A stretch of 64,000 bases of DNA from Ehretia macrophylla (taxonomy: Eukaryota; Streptophyta; Magnoliopsida; Boraginales; Ehretiaceae): NCBI GenBank assembly GCA_037974665.1, contig CM075767.1, positions 3,939,501 to 4,003,500 on the forward strand, written 5' to 3'. A program made the position numbers and the translations under genes. Each line of letters begins with the position of its first letter. Position 1 is the first letter of the stretch. Below are positions 33,952 to 47,000 of the stretch, piece after piece. The notes below the pieces were generated by a model, which worked only from the letters and a program-made list of their open reading frames with translations, had not been told where the DNA came from and made no database searches.

Positions 33952-36439
33952 TATGACACTCGTACCCGAGAGCATACATATTTCATTCATTTGCATATAT
34001 TTATGTGCATTTATTTGTTTAAAATGTCTATTTGACATAATATGAACAATTACGTGTTTATTTGCCTTTTACGTGCACATTACGTGTTTAATTAACTTTT
34101 ATGAGCAAAATTATGAGTTTATTTATTTTAGTATTTAATATATGTGCATTCATATTATTTTTATAAAGATTTTTAGTGACAACTGCATTTAAAGCACTTT
34201 TAAATTACATTTGAGAACTTTCCAGCTAAATGTTTTAAATTGGTCTTTTAAACATTTTAAAACTAGTCATCCACTATTAATTGACCCGTGACTTGATAAA
34301 AATTGATTTTGGAACAAACTAGAATTTAAAGTGGACTTTTCGCTAAAAAAAGGAACGTTTTTAAGCCAAATAGTAAAAATAACCTAACTTGGTCTTCCTT
34401 TGACCTTTTGACTTTTTCCCAAATATGATTTAAACACCAAAATTGCTCAAAAAATGCACAAAAAGCTCTTCTTTTCCTCTCATGACCGAAAATCACCTAG
34501 GCTTAAATGAAAAGTAGATTTTCTGCTATTTTGGCTCTTTGAAGGTGCTAGAGAAGGTTCTACGGGCCAACCCAAACACGTTGGACTCGTCTTGACGTGC
34601 TCTATCTTTCCACCGATCATTTTTTGCATTTTGGAATGAAAAATTTGTAAGGCTTTTTCTCTAAAATGATTTCAAATTGAGTTTTGCATATATAATTAAT
34701 TGTTAGTATTTTATTAATGCTACTACATGTTTATGGAACCTACTAGATAGTTTTTTATTGCATTTGAATTAATTTTTATTTTGATGAATAGTAGCTTGAT
34801 ATTGAATTTAATGCATTGCTATCATGTTTAAATGGCTAGAATTGATTGAATTCTTGTTGTAGAACATGTTGTTGATGCTTAGAGATGTTGAATGCTTGTT
34901 AAATGTTGTAAAATGGCTTGGAATGGTCGGAATTTGATAGGTTGTGTTGGCTGAATTTTCCGGTTAAACAGCCAAATAGACATGGTTTTGAGGGCTTTTA
35001 TGTTGTCTATGCAGGGTTTTTAACGTAGGTCGGGTTATTTAATTGCTAGGTTTAGTTTGGTAGTAGTTTGGGGTTTTGGAATAAAGTTGATTGTTTGGTT
35101 ATTGTAAATGTTTCATTAGGTGCCGTAAATGTTGTTTAGAGTAAATGTAGTGTTATTTTGGTTGTTAGTATGCAAATGGTGTCAATATGTCTTGATAGAG
35201 TATAAGGGGAAATGCATAGGTAATTTGATTAATTGCTTGCCTAAATGAATTGTTTAGTTATTAGTATATTAAATGATTGAGGGTATGTGTTGTAGAATTT
35301 GGATTTTATTTTTGTGGTATATGTGGTATCTTGAATATGGTGTCTAAGGTGATTGGGGTTCTTTGCGTGTAAAGTGTTGTTTAATCTAGGATGTCATATG
35401 GTTGCATGATTAGTTAGCTTGTTAAATGCATGATTATGTTAATGTAAGATTAGGTAACCTACTTTGTTACATAGTCTATGCGTGGCTATGTGATATACAA
35501 TGCTATATGATATGTTGATGCAATGTGATAAGAATTTGAATGTGTGTTATGTGTTATATGTGTTTGCATGAATGTTTGAATGCGAAGTATCGCGAAGGGT
35601 TGCAACCTTTAAAACATACATTGTAGTTGTGTCACACTGGACGACATAGGGCTTGTCAGGCGATGACACGACTACCGAAGTTCTACTCCCTATCCCGAAT
35701 GGACAGAGTATTCCATAAGGGTCTGGGTCGTAGGTTATCGAGTCAGGGTACCCGATGTACTCCTGTTAGTTGGGGATGAGTTCGTGATTGGTAGTAGAGG
35801 ATCGGCATCAACAGAACGAGTGTATCCTTTTACTTATCTTATATTATTCAAGTGTTATATACTTGTTGCATATTAATATGACATGGCATGATTTCGGAAA
35901 AATATTTTCAAAAGATAAAATGAGTTTCAAACCTCCTTTACTGCTTCCCTCGCTGAGCTAGATGATGATTAACTCACCCCTCTTTACCAACCTTTCAGGT
36001 GAACTAGATATAGCATACGTGGAATATGTGGCTCCAGATAATGCGGACAAGCCCGAGGCTTGAGTTGCTTGTAAATGTTTATATATGTGGAGTTGGAACA
36101 TGTTGTTTACTTTTTTGTCTAAAGACTTATGTATATGTAAATATGTTAATTAGTTTATTTTAACGTTTAGAGGACTTGGTTGTATATTTATAAGTCTATT
36201 CTTGTTATGTATATTTTATGCTAGTTTGATGGTGTTGTGGTGGTGACAGACGGCTTATCCTTGAATGAATGATAGAAGGCCCGTAGTTGTGGATTTGGAT
36301 ATTTGTGGTTATTGTTATGGTTGAGTTCTTCTACGTACAGGTTTAATTTTGTGTTTTAGGCCATATTACAGCCATTACCATGCTGAAATTTCATTGCGTC
36401 TCGACTTGATCTTAAGAGGGGTCGAGTCAGGGCATTACA
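33952..36439 (+). repeat. 3' LTR of N1
   Basis: 2488 bp, paired with 29709-32176. Its first base pair is TA instead of TG and it ends CATTACA. It is followed by TSD ATAGT. Confidence 0.85.
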
Positions 36440-36507
36440 ATAGTATTTTTTAATAATTGCTTAATATTACACTGATTCGATTTTAATATTTGTTCATGTA
36501 GCGGTAG

Positions 36508-37383
36508 ATTGTTTACGAAGTTTATGGTAAGCCAATTCGAGTTTCTAAATGCATTCGTTCGTTTTTGGGTGATTATAAGTATATTGGTTCATTGGAGGAT
36601 TGCCACCAGGTAGTTTATTCTCCACATTTTTTTTTCAATCATATTTTGTTATTTATTGATAAGCTTGAGGTAGTCTTGTATTATTATTATTTTTTGGTCA
36701 AGAGCTCTTGTAGAGATTGAGTTATGTTGTACTTAGACTATTATAAATTAATGCACACAAACATAGAATGGTAGATTGGCCAAAAAAAATTCACAAAAGA
36801 TTATCACATAACTGACTTTTTTAATTTTATTTTCTTCATTAATGACTAAATAGTAACACTTGTGATATCTTACAATTTTTTTTATCAATGAATTATGAAA
36901 ATAAACATTGGTATCTTTGTGCAATTAACTTTATCAAAAATGAAGTGAACATATGCGATACTGTTCACAATCCGTGTACAAGATAACCCACAATTGACCA
37001 AGTGTCAAAACTGGTACTATTAATATTAATATTTATCAAATAATTCTTTAGTATTAAATGACAGATTAATAAAATTAAAATTTATTTTTTGCAGTTCCAA
37101 TACTTGGATGAGTTATTTCAGTATGAAAAAACCTGAGGCATATAGGACAATGCAAAAAATTTCATCAATGTCATTATATCATCCTTTGTGGACACCTATT
37201 CAAGATGGTGGACACGATTGTAGTTTATACGTTTGTTTGATGATGAGAGAATACAAGTGCATGTTTGCATTCAAGCTTGCAAAATCAGATGAGAAACACA
37301 AGCAATTTACGTTTGATTTGTGGTTTACGTTTGATTTGTGGAGACACTGGGAAAACATATACAATCCCATCCATTATTTTTAG
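36508..37383 (+). pseudogene. Ulp1-like gene exons, right of N1
   Basis: The first exon-like block, 36502 or 36508 to 36609 (AG acceptor, CAG|GTAGTT donor), is followed by an intron and a last exon, 37095-37383 (TTTTTTGCAG acceptor). The last exon encodes YFSMKKPEAYRTMQ ... LWTPIQDGGHDCSLYVCLMM and ends at TAG. 'Q.GG.DC....C' resembles the catalytic-cysteine segment of Ulp1/C48 SUMO proteases, where the usual residue after Cys is Gly. The His and Asp segments are not recognisable, so activity is doubtful. Transposon-borne ULP-like genes of this kind are known in plants (Kaonashi MULEs). Confidence 0.45.
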
Positions 37384-38019
37384 TCGTGAACATGTGCTCT
37401 TTTTAGATGAGTCATTTTGCTATGTATTTGGATTATCATAGTTAAAACTTTTGAAATTTTTGGGGGGTGCGGTATGCACCTCCAGTGCTTCTAGTTAACT
37501 TTAATTTTATTTTTATGGTTTAACTTTGTTAACTTTTGGAGAGTGTGGTATGACACCCTCATTTTATATTATGTTCACTTTATGTATTTGGAATGTCTTT
37601 CTGCTAGGTCATGATCTTCGCTCTTGCACTTCATAAATGATGAAGATCCAAAAAAGCTTGGACCTTGGATTCGCGTCAGCTACATGAAAGAAGCTGAGCA
37701 TTTTCCGATGCCGGTGTGGTCCTCGTCGGAGACCAAAAATGATCAGGCAAGTGGCAAGGGCCATTGTGCAAACCTCGGGAAAAGTGTCAGAGGAAAGCAG
37801 GTCATGTGGACGATCCAGGATTTTTTGCTGCAAATAATACCTATTCGCATTCACCAACAGAAGTTACAGTGAATTTATTGGTACCCCAATAACTTCTCTT
37901 AAATGCAGCATCGTCATGTGGACGAGTCAGGATTTTTTGCTGCAAATAAATACAAACGAATTATTACGTACAACTTTCAATTTTAACCTTTTATTGAAGG
38001 AAATGAACCGATAGCTTAC
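37384..38019. other. Spacer without recognised gene
   Basis: A direct repeat of 'gtcatgtggacgatccagga' style sequence occurs at 37801-37820 and 37914-37935. The plus frame 37624-37872 contains KKLGPWIRVSYMKE, which faintly resembles LINE ORF1 text, but nothing supports a gene. Confidence 0.4.
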
Positions 38020-38690
38020 CTTGCAAGAAGTTGGAAAATACCATCGAGCGAAGCTTCTTTCTTTCTTCCTAGCCTCCATTGTTAACGTCCAAGCAAAGGC
38101 GTCAATAATCTTATATGTAAGAAAAAAATTCAGTTTACTGTGGGTTCATGAGTTAAACTACTTCCCTGAAAGACAAGTAAGAGTTCATGAGTTAATTAAT
38201 ATTGGTACTTAAGAATACTATATAGTAGAGAGAAATTTAAATATTTACTGTGGGTTTTTGTTTTTGGAAAATAAAAAAGTCTTCTAATGCCCCGTCTGAT
38301 TGCATCAATGACACCGCTGGTTCCTCAATTATGCTTCTAGGGACAATTGGGCCAACGACTGCATTCTCATCACCGGTCAGATCAATAAAGTCTTCATATA
38401 TCTCATCGTCTTTGCGAAACTACTTGAATCCTTACCTTCAGTTTCATCACATCTAACTTGTTCATCCACCTCATCACCTCGAGCTTGTTCATTGTTCACA
38501 TTCACAAGATTCGGCTCTGAATTAGGAAAATTACTTCATAGTAATAGCGGTGAGTTGTTGGAGTCCACGGTTCGTCTCGTCCGCGATCTCAAAGAGGTTT
38601 TTATCTCCACTATTTCAGTGGAGATCCTCTTAACCTCAGCCTTCATATTGAATTCACTTCGCGAACGTCCTGCCATTCTTTTTATAAGGA
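38020..38690 (-). pseudogene. Decayed minus-strand gene with Ulp1-like exon
   Basis: The exon at 38020-38109 (ATAAG acceptor, CAAG|GTAAGC donor) is 30 codons: IIDAFAWTLTMEARKKER followed by SFARWYFPTSCK. It aligns with the plus exon at 29576-29664 (IID....L...K...WY.P). Upstream on the same strand, 38258-38690 starts MAGRSRSEFNMKAEVKRIS and includes FIDLTGDENAVVGPIVPR in a second frame. One TGA (near 38536) and a frameshift interrupt it. The protease core downstream is not found. Confidence 0.4.
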
Positions 38691-40309
38691 AAAAAGAAAA
38701 AGATAAGCAAATCATCCAAAATAAACAATAATCAACCCTTTTCAAGTCAAAACCTTTAATATATAACTAAAATAAACATTATAAAAAGATGTTTCACAAG
38801 TTGCTTTGCAATCAAAAGTGCACTCACAATTGGTAAATCGCATTTGTATATGGACTCACCTTTCTATCTAAGCTGAATTGAATATCCAGTCTTACCATTT
38901 TCAAATATCTTTTATAACAGATTAATGTAAACGATTCATTACTGTAAATATCTTTCATAATAATACATTTTATGAGTGGATTCAAATCTGAATACATGAC
39001 CATCTATGCAGCTATCTCATTCAACAGAAAGTCAACAAATCGAAGAATATAATGACTTACCCACACTCACCAATATGAAACTCATGGGTTTAATTAACCA
39101 AACGTGGCAAGCCACGGAGAGTATATAATGCCCATTCAAAATTCTATTTAAAAAAAAAAAAAAAAAGTGAAAGCGAAACACATCAAACAGCTCATCTTTT
39201 TGCCCAGCCCCAGCTGCCGACACAACCAACTCATCATCATGGCAAAGGAAAACTCTCATTTAAGTCAGTGAAATGCAAAATTAAAAGTGCAAAAAACATA
39301 AACGTTTCAATAGGGATAGAACAGGTGATCCATAGAGGGTACCAATGACAACCTAAGATTTTATTGTGTATTATAGAGTGCCTTATGAGACATTATGTCA
39401 ACTACATTGGCGTGAGTAGTTATTTTTGGACCTATTAAAGCCTAACTTTCTATTCTATTGAAAATTTTGAAGCTATTAAATGATTTTGATTCGGATGTTA
39501 GCTAACTTGCTTTCAAGAAATTAAAGCGAATTTTACATAAACAAGTAGGCTAGTATGCAATCTCAAGGGATTAGTCCACTAGTGGAATACACAAACAGAG
39601 CATGTGCTTCATCTTAACACAAGAGAAATAATATCGTGAAACTCTTTTACTATTTTTGCTGAAGAAGCTATTACTTAGTTTGAAGGATACTACTAATTTT
39701 AGCAGAGTTACAAGGCTAACAATGTCACAAGGAGTAGTCTCCCAAACAAGCATAGAAATTATGCTTGTATGCAATGAACAAGGCATGGTTTGACAAGCAA
39801 CTATGAGATCCATTTCAAGACTATCTGAGCATATATGTCTACTGCAGATATAGAAGACTAGGAATACAAGAGAGCATAGATACATACACAAGTGAAACCT
39901 TGCAAACATATATTATACATTTATACTACAATGCACTTTAGACTCCTTTAGAAAGATAAAATTGATTACTGTCCGGACAAGCAGCAAATATAGGTTACAA
40001 TAAACACCAGAAATGTACTGGTATATACGAATTTTTTTCCTTTGTTTTTCTGGATATCATTTACGGTCCTCAATGCCTCTATATGCATCTGTTTATCTTT
40101 TCCTTAAGATTCTACAAACATAGAATTTTCTAGGTACAATTTGAACTCAACCAATCCATATGTAGAATAACAGAAGCTGGCCAAATTTAGTGATAACAAT
40201 AACTAACATCTTTGATAATAATAATTGAAAATAGGAAAAAAAAATAAAAATCACCGAGAACATTCACTATCACATAAATTACATATACATACATATATTA
40301 GTATCGTAC
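38691..40309. other. Intergenic or intronic sequence
   Basis: AT-rich sequence with a 17-A tract near 39152-39168. No domain was recognised. The 112-aa minus frame 39571-39909 has low-complexity, hydrophobic composition and no context. Confidence 0.4.
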
Positions 40310-40510
40310 CTTGAAGGAGGAAGAGGAGGCGAAGAACAAGGGAGAAAGGCAGAGAGAGGCGGAGAACAGTGGAATCACATCGGAGGAAGGCGGAGAAAGG
40401 CAGATAAAGGCAGCGTTTTGCTTCAAGATAGCTCTGGAAAAGGCTCCGGTGAGAGGAGATGAAGAAAATGAAAAATGGAGAAAATGGAAATGAAATTTTT
40501 TTTTGTTAGA
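40310..40510 (-). promoter_or_regulatory. Possible 5' UTR exon of the minus-strand gene
   Basis: The minus strand is strongly CT-rich (ccattttctccatttttc, then repeated gcctttctccgcc) and ends CTTCAAG|GTACGATAC, a good donor site. CT-rich leaders like this are common plant 5' UTRs. It would serve the decayed gene at 38020-38690; the link is inferred only from strand and distance. Confidence 0.35.
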
Positions 40511-41013
40511 TGATCATCTTCCAAGACGTCAAGTTCAAGAAATTTGCTCAGATATCCCAACGACATTTCATTCTCTGGCTACTTTTTACGTGCATGTGTC
40601 AACAATCCGAATATCCAATATTCAGCAAGAAAAAGAAACATCTTATTAAATTCAACTTCCATTGGCCAAATAATAAAATACTCGCTACACAGTGTCCCTA
40701 AAATTAGATAAACAAGTAACTAGTTCGACATAGTTATTATGTGTATCACCCAAGGCGTTGCAGGTTCAATTACTGAAAGCAAAATGAATTCAACAGAGAT
40801 TGAACAAACGGGATAATATACCATTTTTTCTCCACGAGTTTGTGACCTCTTTTCAGGCGGTCACACAAATTTTTTGTATTACACAAGGCTACGAGTACTA
40901 TGGTCTATGCATTATGAGCATGCATACATACTGCTGGCTCAACAACATTCTCAACCCAACCACTCGAGTGTTTCTATAAGTACTTGTATAACCACTACAA
41001 GGTCATAATCATC
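40511..41013. other. 3' flank of the MBL gene
   Basis: No coding sequence was recognised. It must contain the 3' UTR and poly(A) site of the minus-strand gene ending at 41014; no clear signal was picked out. Confidence 0.4.
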
Positions 41014-44000
41014 TTATCTCGAAGTTGCTACTTTTGTTGCTAAGAAAGCTTTCAAGACGGAGTTCTTTTCTTCAACATCTCCAAAAGCAACTCTCCTTCT
41101 ATGACCTATAGAGAAAAAGCACATTATTCATAAGGGTGACCAGACCATATGCACATTCATTTCCATTCACCATATGAGATAATAAGAGAAAAAGAAGCAA
41201 GATATGTAACTTCAGAAAATTGAAGTACGGACAACGAAAATAGAGGCAATTATATGCACAAAGAAAAGAACAAAGAGGATGATGCTGATGCTGATGCTGA
41301 TGCAGATGCGAAATGCAAAAGTGTTCACTTTATAACCATCATCCGGATACTCCACGAATAAGTGATGCTTCCATCTGTTCCTATGGCAAAAGAAGAACCG
41401 AATAACTGAAGGATACATAAATCAGGCAGACTCTTGCAGATTAGCATGGTTATTAAACTGATCTAAAATTTCAAATGGCAGCCATATCCTTTCATTAATT
41501 TGGCATGGAAGGTTGTTGCAAAGGCAATTCTAGTGAATGTAGGAGGGGGAGCGGAAAGTGGAGGGCTGTCCTTATTCTGGTATTGCCTCAAGCGTAATTT
41601 TAAAAGCTTGCTAAGAGAAACCCCTTGTTTTTCGTTTTTCCTTTTGCGTTATGATTATGCTATTTCATTGTGTAAATTGGAACGGATCCAGTCAGGGGAA
41701 TTAAGTGCCCCTTGGACTATTTATTACATTATTGCTTCAAACAACTTTTGGTACCTGTCCTAATGATTTAAAAGTTTATGTTTATTCTTATAGAGGAAGA
41801 GTATCCACTAACTGAAGCTCTAGGCCCTACAATAATAAGCACGATTCTGTATGCAATAAAGTTTAAAAAATTACCCATCTTTCTGTGTATTCGGATTATC
41901 TCAATTGATTCAACGGTTTTCTTTAAGTTTACTTTATTTATTTTTCTTTTAAAATATGTCCTGTAAAGCAACAGTAGGCAACACCCTGGGAAGATGAGTC
42001 TTGTTACGAGTAAAGGTGGTCTTGTGAGTTTAGTTGCTTAGGTACTACATCATGGTATACTTTATTACATCCCTTATGTGCATTGAATATTGACAAAGGA
42101 AGAGAGAACACAGCTGTGATTTTAGCTTAGTTAGGATATTGTTTCTGTAGGCTTTCAACCTGTATCCTTAGCATCCTTCTCATCCCCCCTCAAGCCAAGC
42201 CTGGCAGATGAAAGGGGCAGCTTGGACTTGAAGTAGTTAAACTTGGCAATAGGTAGAGGCTTAGCGAAGAGGTTTGCAATCTGTTCAGTACTAGGAATAT
42301 GTGCGATGCAGTTACAGAGTCTTAGAGGCAACCAATTCTCTAACAAAGTGATAATCTAGACCAATATGTTTTGTGCGATTGTGAAGGACAGGGTTGGTTG
42401 TAAGAGCAATAGCTGATGAATTGCCAAACCATGACTAGGGCAGACTAGAGGAATAAATAGATCTTGGAGTAGGAATGTGAGCCACTTGATTTCAATTGCA
42501 GCACAGGCAAGGCCCCTATACTCAACCTCTGTAAAAGTTCTTAAAGCACTTGGTTGCTTCTTGGAGCTCCAAGAGATAAGGTTGTGGATCTTCTATCAAT
42601 GTGTTATTGGCCGAGTTTGAATCTGAATAGGCTTCAAGTGTGAGTGGACTTGGTTTGAAGAATAACCCATGATTTATAGTGCTCTCAACATATCTAAGGA
42701 GTATTTTTAAGGCTGCATAATGATCTTGAGAGGGAGAGTGCATGTACTGACAAACTGAGTTAACGGCACAACACCCCACTGTGATTTACCTAAAGTGTAC
42801 GTTTGCCCCTGTAGTTCCTAAAGTGCACGATTCCTAGCGCCGCCCCCCCCCCCCCCCCCCCCTTCCTTACCCCACACTCATGGTCTGATGAATTGGTGCG
42901 CACACAGTTACAGAACCAATGCCACATCCTCTCCTAATTGAAAACTTGATGCAGATAAATTCTTGCCCAAACTCATGAAGTAGGATAGAAAGGAAAAACC
43001 CCAAAATAGTCAAAGATAGGAACACATACACCGCTCAAATTTATATAGCATGACTGGTTCCGCTCAAGTATCTAGTTACTACGATTTTCAGAACAAGGCA
43101 AGGACATGCAAAGTCACCTGGTAATATCCATTCAAAATCCAGCTCGAGCAACTTCTGGACACTGTTCAATTGCATGGGTACTGTATTTTTTTCAAAAAAA
43201 GAAAATCAATAAATAATTAGCTTATCATTTATAAAATTTAAGCTTTTATGAAACCTATTAGAGCAAAAATCAGTGAATAAAACCAGCTATCATTAAGATG
43301 GACCTACAACAGAAATGAGTAAACATGTACTGAAATGGCACTTGTTATGCTCCTCACAACTATAATTAAGATGGACCCCTACTACAGAAATGAGCAAATA
43401 GAAACTGAAATAGTACACGTTATGTTCCTCGAATTTTTATTTACATCTTTGTTACACATCCAGAAGATGCTTACATTACAAAAAGATTTATATCCTACTG
43501 GTCATCCCAAACAGAAATACTATCCAACTGGTCATCCCAAACAGAAATAATATCCAACTGGTCAACCTGGGGAAAATATGAGAGCGCGCTTCATTACTTG
43601 ATGCATAGGAGAGCCATCTGGAAACAGATGATGTTTTGTTTTCGGGATTGTTGCTTCTCCACCAGATAATACTCGCTGGGTTCAACTATGTATATACTAA
43701 TGCATACACGTACAGCCGAATGATAGGGAATTATAAACGTAGCTCAGGTAGCATACCGGATCTTTCTAGTACAACAAAAGATGGGCGGGTGACACCAAAG
43801 AAGAAAAAGAAGAATAACAGTGAGTCTCTAGTAAAGGCTGCTTATAACCAACTAAAGTCCTTTAAGAATGGTTGCCCATGGTCAGCCAACTTTATTCGAG
43901 TAATCTTCCAACGGCTGCTTACAAATTCTAGTCAAGTTCTACTTTACTAGCTGGAGATGTTAAGTTTGCGCTTTGTTAAAGCAACAGTTCAGGTCTAGCT

Positions 44001-47000
44001 GCAAAGTAATGCCTAAAAGATGGACCATACAGTCATATACCACTATTTCCATATTAGCTCACGGACCGTGTCCTGCAAATCACTTCAATCACTTTTATCA
44101 CTTTTTTTACCTCCATTCACCTTCAAAGGAGCAGCTACAGCATCAGATCATAATCAACATTCAGCATCATATAAATTAACATATACTAAGTGAGCATACC
44201 TGAAAACCAATTGTACTGCTCCATAATACTCAAGCAATCATCCATCATAAGATGGTCACCAGTGAAGAGAACTTTCTTTGACTTGTACAATAAACACACT
44301 GACCCCTGCTATGATATAAGATTCATAGTTACTCATCCAAGTAATTATAAATGAAGAGAACAAGGAATTAAATTAGGCAATGAGTTAACTTGCATTATTG
44401 TTCACTTGTTGAAGACACATAAATGAGAATTGAAATATGTCGACTCACAGCTGTGTGGCCAGGTGTGTGTACAAGTATGAAATCATCACCAAGGATCCAT
44501 GGCCCATTCCCTTCTAACTTAACCTCCACATCAGCTGTAGAAAGAGTGACCTAACAACAATGTGAAACTATTGTGCAGATTAGAACTACAAATGTTATCG
44601 AACTGCATACCACTTTATTAAAACTTATATTTCTGAAGCAAAACAATGATGGACCAAAATTCAAAATTCGGGTGGTGGAAGAAGGAATAGTTGAGTAAGT
44701 ATAACTACTTCAAAGCACAGATTGTGTCAGCATTCTGAAGCAATATTCCCTCACCAACATCTGGTGTCCACAAGGGTTATAACAAGTATATAATAAGATT
44801 GGAGATTTACACCTACCTGCTTGTGCACATCAAACTACGCCACTAGATCTTTTTCAAACAATGATAACTTCACCAATAAATTACAATTCTATTCAATGTC
44901 AAATAGAAGACCAAATAGAAAAAATATCAGAACATTGTTAATAGCCTCTTAAGGAAACATGCTCGAGCGACTCAATGACCAAATCACTGTCTGTTCTACA
45001 AACTTTACCATATTGTTGATGCCCAACCTTTCATGATGAACGCATTCCTTCCAATAAGCCATAAATGCATAAATTGGTGCATCCTTTCAATAGTGACTAA
45101 GATTTCACTTTCCTGTAACTTTTACTAGTTAATGCTTAGTGATTATGGATATAATCGTACCTCTGTGATTACACAAAACTCAAGCCAAACAAAATATTTT
45201 CAAAAATAAATGATGATGTTTCACTTATAAAACCATTTATTAAGTAATTTTCCAACAAAAAATGGGCTCAAATTGAAGTCAATGCATGACAAGACAAGCA
45301 TGTAGAAAATGAGACTGAGTATAGACTACTGGAAAAGAAAGATATTTCCTGTAATAACCAATCTTGAAGGCTAAAATCTTAAGGATTATGAAGCTAGGCT
45401 CTAAATAATCAGTTACACACGGACAACCATCATATCACATCCAAGATTGCGGACGTGGTCTGGGCAATGATATTACCCCTCAACACTAATGCCAGCTCCT
45501 GCATTATTTTTGCATTTATATGAGAGCATAAGGACAGAGGAAGAATAGTGATGTAAAGTTAAGATTAGACAAGTAATTTAAAAGATAACAGAAATACCAG
45601 GAAATTCATCGAGGAATAACAGCTGAGACATCCTAAAAACCATGAGTAATTAAAAAGATAACAAAAATATCAGGGAAATTGATCGAGGAATAACAGTTGA
45701 GACACCCTAAAAACCATAAGGAGTGAATAGTTTCTTCAAGAGTCAACACCAATAGGCTCCAATTTACTACGAGTATGTACTAAATGTTTTAAATTAATTA
45801 AAAAGCAATTTAGTCGGTTACTAAATATCTCTATTTAAAAATAATTAAACATATCATGGTTTGAATTAGACATGACTCATATACGCAGCTTGCAAACAAC
45901 ATCGGAAAAAATCTAACTGATCAACTAAAATGTGTAAATCAGGTATACACTGTATGAAACAGATCTTAAAAAACCTACAGAACATTGGCCAAAAAAAGGC
46001 ATAATTAAAAAAACCTACTTTATTAAACTAAAACTAACACAAACTGAAGGTTTAGGATTGAAGATCAACCATTATTTACCATGTCATGCATCATCCTAGT
46101 TTCAAGAGAACTTGATCTCATATTTTCTAGTATGTAAAAAGACAATGGATGATGAGTCCTCCCATGTGAAATTATGAAGCTAGTATATTTAGATATATTT
46201 CAGTGGCAAAACCAAAGGTGACTTATGAAGTGAAATCCTCTTTGAGCAAGCACCTATCTTTGAAGAAACAAAATCAACATACAGCTTATAAGTAGAGACA
46301 GCATAAGAGTATATAAAATACAACCACCTCAGATATGTCGGCAACCCATAAATTATTAGCCATAGCTATATGAGCTTGGAACTGATTCCTCAATTTTTTA
46401 TGACCTGACCTTTTGGAGCACATGGATTTCTATCAACTTTTACACTACCATACCCAGTAAGACCAAAGGACAAGATCGTGATAAGAGAGCTGCAAGCACA
46501 GGATTCCTCCTCTTATGCAACATGTAAGCATGATTACTGTAGATTTTGTGAATATTATGGGAGTTCCGTAAAACCCAAGTATCAATACAAGCAAATCCTG
46601 TCTGTTATTGACCCAAAGAAAAAAGAGAATTCCTGTCTGTTAGGATTTAGTAGCATTAAAACTCGTATAAACTATGCATACGTATTAGCAGTAAATCGTC
46701 AAGAATACAAAAGTTTCCAAGAACCAGGTTAGTTCTACATCCATTTGATAATGCTTCTATGATGTAAATGTGATTTTCCCCTCTTTTTTTTCACAAAATT
46801 CTACTGTAATCATTGAATTAAGAACTAAGCATGAATATATTTGAAGCCTACTACTATTAGTTCAAGTAAATACAATCATATGCTGGTTTCTCCATGATAT
46901 TCCACGCTAAAGTATACGAGAAGCTTAAATATCGAAAAGGTGAAAGCAATTAGTTGAATTCCCTTCAACAAAACATGGATTGCGCCTAAGGTAAGGTTGA

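Larger units (their letters stand above)
29709..36439 (+). mobile_element. Complete gag-only Tekay/Del-like element N1
   Basis: LTRs 29709-32176 and 33952-36439 enclose only 1.8 kb of internal sequence, bounded by the perfect TSD ATAGT (29704-29708 and 36440-36444). The interior has a primer-binding site and a degenerate gag, then passes directly to the polypurine tract ('aaggtgggaagta') and the 3' LTR. Protease, RT, RNase H and integrase are missing. It sits in an intron of a Ulp1-like gene. Confidence 0.88.

Noticed and set aside
37624..37872. 82-aa plus-strand frame with GPWIRVSYMKE
   Set aside because: Faint resemblance to LINE ORF1 text but no flanking domain, tail or splice structure.
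39571..39909. 112-aa minus-strand frame in intergenic DNA
   Set aside because: Hydrophobic low-information composition, no recognisable motif, no codon-level or contextual support.
43488..43685. Small repetitive minus-strand frame ([14 protein letters not shown] repeats)
   Set aside because: Produced by the 28-30-bp minisatellite in intron 9 of the MBL gene.
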